Assembly: GCA_963848085.1 (NCBI GenBank)
Contig: CAWKCE010000003.1
Span: forward strand, 1 to 64,000
Reading direction: 5' to 3'
Length of the DNA stretch: 64,000 nucleotides
Source: CAWKCE01 sp032127035
Lineage (GTDB): Bacteria > Actinomycetota > Actinomycetes > JAHEKZ01
How positions within the stretch are numbered: position 1 is the stretch's first letter; every line of letters starts with the position of its first letter. The position numbers and the translations under genes were made by a program. The notes under the pieces are model-generated. The model was not told the origin of the DNA. It was given only the letters and a program-made list of their open reading frames with translations, and ran no database searches. Positions 59,094 to 64,000 of this stretch are shown piece by piece.

Positions 59094-59706
59094 GTGCCTG
59101 CCGTTGTGACCGGAGCCCGCCACCAGCGGCCCGTGCGTCGCCCTGCCCGCTCCCAGGGCACGGGTGCGGCGGTGCTGGCGTGCGCGGCCGCGCTGGCTCC
59201 CACGGCGCCCTTCCTCGACGTGCCGGCTCCGTGGCTGCAGGTGGCGCTGATCGCGCTGTCCGGTTTGGCACTCGTCGTCCGGCGGCGGGAGACCGTACCC
59301 ATCGCGCTTGCCGTCGCCCTCGGGGCGGCGGTGCCGCTGGCGGCGGCCGCTCCGTTCAGTGACACCCCGGCGGCAGCGACGGTTGCCGGCGGAGCGGCGC
59401 TGGCGGTCGCTGGACTCAGCGCCTGGCGGCTGCGCCGACTCCGCGAGTGGGCACCCTGGTACGGGACGACCGGCGTCCTGGTCGCCTCGGCGGCGGCGCT
59501 GGCGCTGCTGGGTGCCTGGGGAGTCGTTCTCGTGACCGGGACCGGCGACCGCGGACGGGCTGACGGTGGACCTCGGTTCTGGCGCGGTGTTGACGGCCGT
59601 CGCCACCGCGGTGCTCGTCGCGGCCGGCGGCTGGCTCCGCCCCAGCGTGACGGTGGCACTGCTCTTCCCGACCGCGCTGCAGGCAGCGGCCGGCCTGCTC
59701 GACTGA
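59094..59706 (+). pseudogene. Membrane protein with a frameshift near its C-terminus
   Basis: From GTG 59094 (GAGGA upstream) the product has about five hydrophobic helices (VLACAAALAPTAPFLDVPA, LIALSGLALVV, VALGAAVPLAAAA, VLVASAAALALLGAWGVV). After GVVLVTGTGD the frame turns Arg-rich (GRADGGPRFWRGVDGRRHRG), unlike the rest. Removing one base between 59541 and 59556 restores DGLTVDLGSGAVLTAVATAV, then LVAAGGWLRPSVTVALLFPT, a further membrane pair, ending at TGA 59704-59706. Real pseudogene or error. Function unknown. Confidence 0.7.
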
Positions 59707-59739
59707 GCCCAAGGATGCGCGTTCGTCGACCTCCCGACC

Positions 59740-59745
59740 TAGGGT
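59740..59745 (+). promoter_or_regulatory. Predicted -10 element (TAGGGT), leaderless
   Basis: TAGGGT ends seven bases before the ATG at 59753. Confidence 0.45.
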
Positions 59746-59752
59746 CGTGGCC

Positions 59753-60163
59753 ATGACTGACGATGCCCTGCGTGCAGGCGGAGACGTCGAGACGACGGCT
59801 GAGTTCTCCGTCGACCTTCAACCGAATGCTCCGGACCTGGAGGCGACGGGGCGGTTCGACTTCACCAAGGCCTGGACTGGCGGCATGGCAGGGACCAGTC
59901 GAGGGTTGATGCTCTCCGCGGGCGACCCAGCAGCGGGCAATGCTGGTTACGTGGCCCTCGAGGTCTTCGACGGCACGATCGACGGCCACCCCGGGACGGT
60001 CGCACTTCAGCAGTCCGGACTGATGAGCGATGGCGACCACGTCCTGCACTACGACCTGGTGCCCGGCTCCGGGACAGGAAGTCTCGCGGGCATCATCGGG
60101 TCGGTCGACCTCACCATCGACGACGGCACCCACCGCGTCGTTGTCCGGTACTCCCAGCCCTGA
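59753..60163 (+). CDS. DUF3224 family protein
   Basis: 136 aa, soluble beta-barrel. Family pattern: ATGRFDFTKAWTGGMAGTSRG, then ALEVFDGTIDGHPGTVALQQ, LHYDLVPGSGTGSLAGIIGS, and DDGTHRVVVRYSQP. DUF3224 proteins are compact barrels of unknown function, related to allene-oxide-cyclase-like folds. The ATG at 59753 was chosen over the GTG six bases upstream because of the leaderless -10. Confidence 0.8.
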   Translation: MTDDALRAGGDVETTAEFSVDLQPNAPDLEATGRFDFTKAWTGGMAGTSRGLMLSAGDPAAGNAGYVALEVFDGTIDGHPGTVALQQSGLMSDGDHVLHYDLVPGSGTGSLAGIIGSVDLTIDDGTHRVVVRYSQP

Positions 60164-60216
60164 CCGTCCGGGCTTCGACGTGAGCCAGCGCCGCTTCGCC
60201 CAGACGCTCCGCGCCG

Positions 60217-61105
60217 TCAGGCGGCGAAGCCCGCGTGCACGTGGTCGTGGTGGGTGGCGTCGGTGAAGAACTGCGGAGCAACTCGGGGCAGAAGGGGGCC
60301 ACCGACGTTGTAGGAGCCAGCGGCCACGGCGGCTTCCATGAAGTCGGCAACGAGCTGACGAGGAGTGGTGGGATCGACAACTGCACGGCCGTCGATCCGC
60401 CAGACGTCGAAGGCCCGCCCCTGCGGATGGTCGCTCAAGCGGTCGGTACCGAAGACGTAGAGCGGGTGGCCGGAACGGACCACGCTGACCCCCAGCGGAA
60501 CGACCGCGAGAGGTCGAGCAGGGCTGTCAGGACGCTGTCGCGGACCTGCCCGCTGCGGAGGTCAGCCTCTGAAGCCGGCGGAAAGTGATGTGCGTGCTGC
60601 TGAGCACCTGACGAGGGGCCGCGACAGGCCGTGGCGCGGGCTGACCTGGGCGCGAGGGGCGGACTGCCGCCACCTCCCACCCGACGCACTGCGGCGCACC
60701 CGCACGTCGTAGGTCGATCCGCCCGCCCGCACGGCGCCATCGGGCAGCTGTCGCCACTGTCGACAGACGACGAGGACGCTGGCCGAGTCGGTGAGCAGGC
60801 CCCCGTACTGCGCGTCGACCACCTGCAGGGCCGCGTCGGCCCGGTTGCCGCGCCGCTCGATCTCGGCAACGGCCACCTGCTTCACCCACGGTTTGATCTC
60901 ACCGGGGCTTGCCTGCCAGCGGCTCACCTCGGGCAGACCCCGCCGGGTGGGGGATGTCGACCCACTCGGGCTTGGTGGCAGGCTGCTTGCCCGCCCTGCG
61001 AGGGGCGGTACCTGTGGTCGCGGGGGAGCCGACGCCGCTGCAGCCGCAGAGCACTGCTCCCGCTCCGCCGAGCAGGAAGGCTCGGCGGTCCAGGTGGCCA
61101 GGCAT
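60217..61105 (-). pseudogene. Tat-exported lipoprotein gene broken by about four frameshifts
   Basis: N-terminus from ATG 61105: GHLDRRAFLLGGAGAVLCGC (RRxFL Tat motif and lipobox). The readable protein continues in other frames: SRWQASPGEIKPWVKQVAVA, then YDVRVRRSAS, GWEVAAVRPSRPGQP, STHITF, PPASEADLRSGQVRDSVLTA and LGVSVVRSGHPLYVFGTDRL, to THHDHVHAGFAA* at 60217. Each piece is protein-like and collinear. Shifts fall near 60930-60935, 60671-60683, 60574-60586 and 60487-60505: the first gains a base, the others each lose one. Not a known enzyme; a substrate-binding or surface role is possible. Most likely a decayed gene. Confidence 0.65.
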
Positions 61106-61191
61106 GCTCTGAGTATCGCTGGCGCACCGATGCATCATGAGGCGTGCGTCCGCGGCCTAGACTCCCCACGGCGCGCTGACCTGCGCGTACT

Positions 61192-61267
61192 GCCGACGTG
61201 GCGCAACTGGCAGCGCACCTGCCTTGTAAGCAGGGGGTTGGGGGTTCGAGTCCCCCCGTCGGCTCCA
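61192..61267 (+). tRNA. tRNA-Thr (anticodon TGT)
   Basis: 76 bases including an encoded CCA. Acceptor GCCGACG pairs with CGTCGGC; the D arm is GCGC-AACTGGCA-GCGC; the anticodon arm is CCTGC-CTTGTAA-GCAGG with anticodon TGT (reads ACA/ACG); the T arm is GGGGG-TTCGAGT-CCCCC. Canonical length and pairing. Confidence 0.95.
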
Positions 61268-61318
61268 CTCCTCCGACTGCTCGCTCGACCACGTGACCGC
61301 CGTCGGCCACGATGGGGC

Positions 61319-61897
61319 ATGGCCCGGCTCGACGACGCGGAACGCGTCCACCCCCACAGCCGCGACGAGTGGCGGCGCTGGCTGGAGCGCTTCCACTCGA
61401 CCTCACCGGGCGTCTGGTTCGTCACCCACACCAAGGCCAGCGGGCTCCAGGAGCTGAGCTACGAGGACCTCGTCGAGGAGCTCATGTGCTTCGGATGGGT
61501 CGACAGCACCACCCGAGGTCTCGACGACGGGCTGACGATGCTCTACGTCGCGCCGCGCAAGCCCGGCGGGACCTGGGCGGCCACCAACAAGGCGCGCGTC
61601 GAGCGGCTGACCGCTGCCGGCCTGATGGCACCCGCGGGGCTGGCGGCCGTCGAGCGCGCCAAGCAGGACGGCTCGTGGACCTCGCTCGACTCCGTCGAGG
61701 CGCTGGAGGTGCCCGACGACCTCGCGGCGGCGTTCGACAGCCACCCGGACCTTGCGCGGCGGTACGAGCAGCTCGGCCCGGGAGGCAAGAAGCAGGTCCT
61801 GTGGGCGGTGGTGAGCGCGAAGCGGCCGGCGACCCGGGTAGCGCGGATCGAGCGGCTGGTGAGCCGAGCCCGCGGCGGTGAGCCGTTGGTGCCGTGA
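61319..61897 (+). CDS. YdeI/OmpD-associated family protein
   Basis: 192 aa. YdeI-like pattern: EWRRWLERFHSTSPGVWFVT, SYEDLVEELMCFGWVDSTTR, LYVAPRKPGGTWAATNKARV, and a C-terminal helical region VLWAVVSAKRPATRVARIER. Members have been linked to bacteriocin or peptide resistance in enteric bacteria, without a mechanism. ATG 61319 lies 51 bases after the tRNA. Confidence 0.82.
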   Translation: MARLDDAERVHPHSRDEWRRWLERFHSTSPGVWFVTHTKASGLQELSYEDLVEELMCFGWVDSTTRGLDDGLTMLYVAPRKPGGTWAATNKARVERLTAAGLMAPAGLAAVERAKQDGSWTSLDSVEALEVPDDLAAAFDSHPDLARRYEQLGPGGKKQVLWAVVSAKRPATRVARIERLVSRARGGEPLVP

Positions 61898-61915
61898 GCG
61901 ACGAGGCGTGTCGCG

Positions 61916-61921
61916 TACCGT
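61916..61921 (+). promoter_or_regulatory. Predicted -10 element (TACCGT), leaderless
   Basis: TACCGT ends seven bases before the ATG at 61929. Confidence 0.45.
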
Positions 61922-61928
61922 GCCCGCC

Positions 61929-62795
61929 ATGACGACGCCACTCCCCGCCGGCTGGGGAACTCCGGACATGGTCTCTCCGCTGCGGAAGGTGCTGATGCGT
62001 ACGCCGACGACTCTCGGCGACTTCGTCGGCCAGGGGCACTGGCGCCAGCCGGACCTGGGCCTGCTGCCCAAGCAGCACGCCGAGTTCGCCGACCTCCTGC
62101 GAAGCCTGGGTGCCGAGGTGACGGTGGCCGACCCCGTCGACGGTCTGGTCGACGCCGTCTACACGCATGACCCGATGACCATGACCCCGTACGGGGCGCT
62201 GCTCTACCAGATGCGCAAGCCGGTCCGCGCGCCCGAGCCGGCTGCGATGCGGGCCGACCTCGAGCGCCTCGGCGTGCCGATCGTGGGGGAGCTGACCGGG
62301 GATGCCTACTCCGACGGTGGCGACAAGGTCTGGCTGGACGAGCGGACGCTGCTGGTCGGACGCGGCTACCGCACGACCGCTGCCGCCGTCGCGCAGATGC
62401 GCGACATCCTCGGGCCGTACGGCGTCGACGTGGTCAGCCTCGACCTGCCGCACTTCATGGGCCCGGACGCCGTGCTGCACCTGATGAGCGTGCTGTCGCC
62501 GATCGACCATGACCTCGCGGTGGTCTACGAGCCGTTGGCGCCGGTGTCGATGCTGGAGCTTCTCGACGAGCGCGGGATCGAGCGGCTCACGTGCGACGAG
62601 GACGAGTTCTGGACACAGGGGGCGAACATCCTCGCCGTAGCGCCACGGGTCGTGGTGCTGGCCGCCGGCAACCCCAAGGTGCAGGCCAAGCTCGAGGACG
62701 CGGGCGTCACGGTGCACGTCTTCGACGGCAGCGAGGTGGCGGTGAAAGGTGACGGCGGTCCGACCTGCCTCACCCAGCCGCTCTGGCGGGTATGA
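61929..62795 (+). CDS. Amidinotransferase-fold hydrolase (DDAH / arginine deiminase family)
   Basis: 288 aa. Guanidine-modifying fold with catalytic Cys near residue 280 in GDGGPTCLTQPLWRV, His in DLPHFMGPDAVLHLMSVLSP, and acidic loops YTHDPMTMT and AYSDGGDKVW. The family includes dimethylarginine dimethylaminohydrolases and arginine deiminases. The DGGD replaces the usual EGGD. The substrate is a guanidino or ureido compound. It overlaps the M20 peptidase start (ATGA), so the two act in one route, perhaps arginine- or carbamoyl-type amide degradation. Confidence 0.82.
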   Translation: MTTPLPAGWGTPDMVSPLRKVLMRTPTTLGDFVGQGHWRQPDLGLLPKQHAEFADLLRSLGAEVTVADPVDGLVDAVYTHDPMTMTPYGALLYQMRKPVRAPEPAAMRADLERLGVPIVGELTGDAYSDGGDKVWLDERTLLVGRGYRTTAAAVAQMRDILGPYGVDVVSLDLPHFMGPDAVLHLMSVLSPIDHDLAVVYEPLAPVSMLELLDERGIERLTCDEDEFWTQGANILAVAPRVVVLAAGNPKVQAKLEDAGVTVHVFDGSEVAVKGDGGPTCLTQPLWRV

Positions 62796-64000
62796 CGCCC
62801 GAGCTCACCGATCTCGAGCGGGCGGCGCTCGACGCGGTGGACGTCGCCACGGCCGGCCGGCTGCTCGAGGACCTCGTGGCCATCCCGAGTGAGACCGGCA
62901 GCGCCGCCGAGTCGGATGCGCAGCACTGGGTGGCGCGTCGCTGCGAGCACCTCGGGCTCGACGTCGACCTGTGGCGGATGGACCTCGACGACCTCCGCGC
63001 TGCGGACGGCTTCCCAGGGACCGAGGCTGCCCGCGACGAGGCCTGGGGCATGGTCGCCGTCACACCGGGCCAGGACGACGGGCCGGCGTTGGTGCTGCAG
63101 GGCCATGTCGACGTCGTCCCGCCCGGGGACCTCGACCAGTGGGTCGGCCGAGACCCGTTCACCCCTCGCGTCGAGGGCGGCGTCCTGTACGGCCGGGGCG
63201 CGTGCGACATGAAAGCCGGTGTGGTGGCGAACCTGGTCGCCCTGGACGCGGTGCAGCGCGCCGGGGCGAGGCTGCGGGGACGGGTCGCCGTGCACACCGT
63301 GGTGAGCGAGGAGGACGGCGGGCTGGGGGCGTTCGGCACCCTCGCCCGTGGCCATCGTGGGGACGCCTGCGTGATCACCGAGCCGACGGGCGGGGACGTC
63401 ATCACGGCGAACGGGGGAGCGCTGACGTTCACGCTGCGCGTGCCGGGCCTGGCGACGCATGGCTCGACGCGGTACGAGGGGGTGAGCGCGCTGGAGAAGT
63501 TCCTGCCGCTGTACCAGGCGCTCGTCGATCTCGAGCGGGAGCGGAACGTGGACGTCGACCCGCTGATGTCCGGCTACCCGATCGCGTACCCGCTGTCCGT
63601 CGGGCGGGTGTCCGCGGGCGACTGGTCGAGCAGCGTGCCCGACCTGTTGACCGCCGAGGGGCGTATCGGCGTCCGACTCGGCGAGGACGTGGCCCGCACC
63701 CGCGGCGACCTCGAGTCCTGCGTCGCCCGCGTCAACGCCGCCGACCCGTGGCTGGCCGACCACCCGGTGGTCGTGGGCTGGACCGGCGGCCAGTTCGCGA
63801 GCGGGCGGTTCCCCGTCGGCCACCCTTTTCTCGGGGTCGTCCAGCAGGCGCACGCCGATGCGACCGGCGGCCCGCCGCCGCGCGAGCGCGGTGCCCCGTA
63901 CGGCAGCGACCTGCGGCTGTACAACGGCGCTGGGATCCCGTCGCTGCACCTGGGACCGGGACAGGCCAAGCACGCGCACAGCCCACTGGAGCAGGTACGG
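62792..64000 (+). CDS. M20-family peptidase / deacylase (ArgE/DapE-like), partial
   Basis: Runs off the right edge without a stop; 403 codons seen, near the family's full length. Two-metal site: LVLQGHVDVVPPG (H/D), YGRGACDMKAGVVANL (bridging D), VVSEEDGGLGAF (Glu pair), CVITEPTGG, and KHAHSPLEQV (last His). The lid domain begins at GALTFTLRVPGLATHGSTRY. Related to acetylornithine deacetylase and succinyl-DAP desuccinylase. Start ATG 62792 overlaps the stop of the amidinotransferase gene, so both are from one mRNA. Confidence 0.9.
   Translation, partial: MTPELTDLERAALDAVDVATAGRLLEDLVAIPSETGSAAESDAQHWVARRCEHLGLDVDLWRMDLDDLRAADGFPGTEAARDEAWGMVAVTPGQDDGPALVLQGHVDVVPPGDLDQWVGRDPFTPRVEGGVLYGRGACDMKAGVVANLVALDAVQRAGARLRGRVAVHTVVSEEDGGLGAFGTLARGHRGDACVITEPTGGDVITANGGALTFTLRVPGLATHGSTRYEGVSALEKFLPLYQALVDLERERNVDVDPLMSGYPIAYPLSVGRVSAGDWSSSVPDLLTAEGRIGVRLGEDVARTRGDLESCVARVNAADPWLADHPVVVGWTGGQFASGRFPVGHPFLGVVQQAHADATGGPPPRERGAPYGSDLRLYNGAGIPSLHLGPGQAKHAHSPLEQVR

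Noticed and set aside
61141..61318. Possible integration site at the tRNA-Thr gene
   Set aside because: No integrase, no direct repeat of the tRNA 3' end and no change in composition nearby.

Overview
The window is high-GC DNA from an actinobacterium (Actinomycetota). Signs of this are the mycothiol gene mshA, carD, an RsiG-type anti-sigma factor, a SenX3/RegX3 pair divergent from phoU, many GTG starts in GTGA/ATGA overlaps, and a TANNNT hexamer lying 6-7 bases upstream of many start codons (predicted leaderless transcripts). The genus cannot be fixed from the sequence. No insertion sequence, prophage, CRISPR array or rRNA was seen. One tRNA is present. No gene-free stretch exceeds 300 bases.
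Layout. 1-4490: end of a membrane sensor-kinase-like gene, two secreted proteins, a frameshifted pyridoxamine-oxidase-like gene and a membrane protein. 4617-10654: three tandem sulfotransferase paralogues running into an ABC ATPase/permease pair, closed by a perfect 22-bp hairpin. 10755-17264: SHOCT protein, very large LuxR/ATPase regulator with a coupled 42-aa ORF, a secreted Asp-box protein and a secreted sulfatase. 17302-22297: dtd, a frameshifted PEP-mutase-family gene and a 1145-aa DUF4388 protein with 19 unusual Trp/His repeats; a shared 32-bp intergenic repeat abuts two of the stop codons. 22478-25803: BKACE enzyme, rsiG, asparaginase, membrane protein. 25850-28263: arsenic island (arsI divergent from arsR-acr3-arsC). 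28298-32877: secreted peptidase, then the conserved XRE regulator / HBHA-like / DUF2516 block. 32883-36844: YbjQ, DUF1326/DUF2182 pair, AlaX, MFS.
36834-43754: acetyltransferase, mshA, YbjN, a P1B-ATPase with a hemerythrin tail, AhpD-like protein, gpmA, inositol-phosphatase family. 43758-49455: IclR regulator, peptide-type ABC binding protein and two permeases without an ATPase, PHP phosphoesterase. 49474-52055: phoU divergent from senX3-regX3 with PHO-box-like repeats between them. 52066-58974: LpqE-like lipoprotein, UbiA prenyltransferase, then carD, PIN-TRAM, ispD, ispF, cysS, rlmB, a housekeeping block of non-mevalonate isoprenoid and translation genes. 59094-64000: a frameshifted membrane protein, DUF3224, a broken Tat lipoprotein, tRNA-Thr, YdeI-like, amidinotransferase-fold enzyme and a partial M20 peptidase.
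Themes: transcription is often predicted to be leaderless and translation coupled. Stress and metal handling recur (ars, mycothiol, P1B-hemerythrin, AhpD, YbjQ). Four genes carry apparent indels, so either gene decay or sequence error must be considered. The least familiar element is the repeat-rich DUF4388 protein at 18860-22297.
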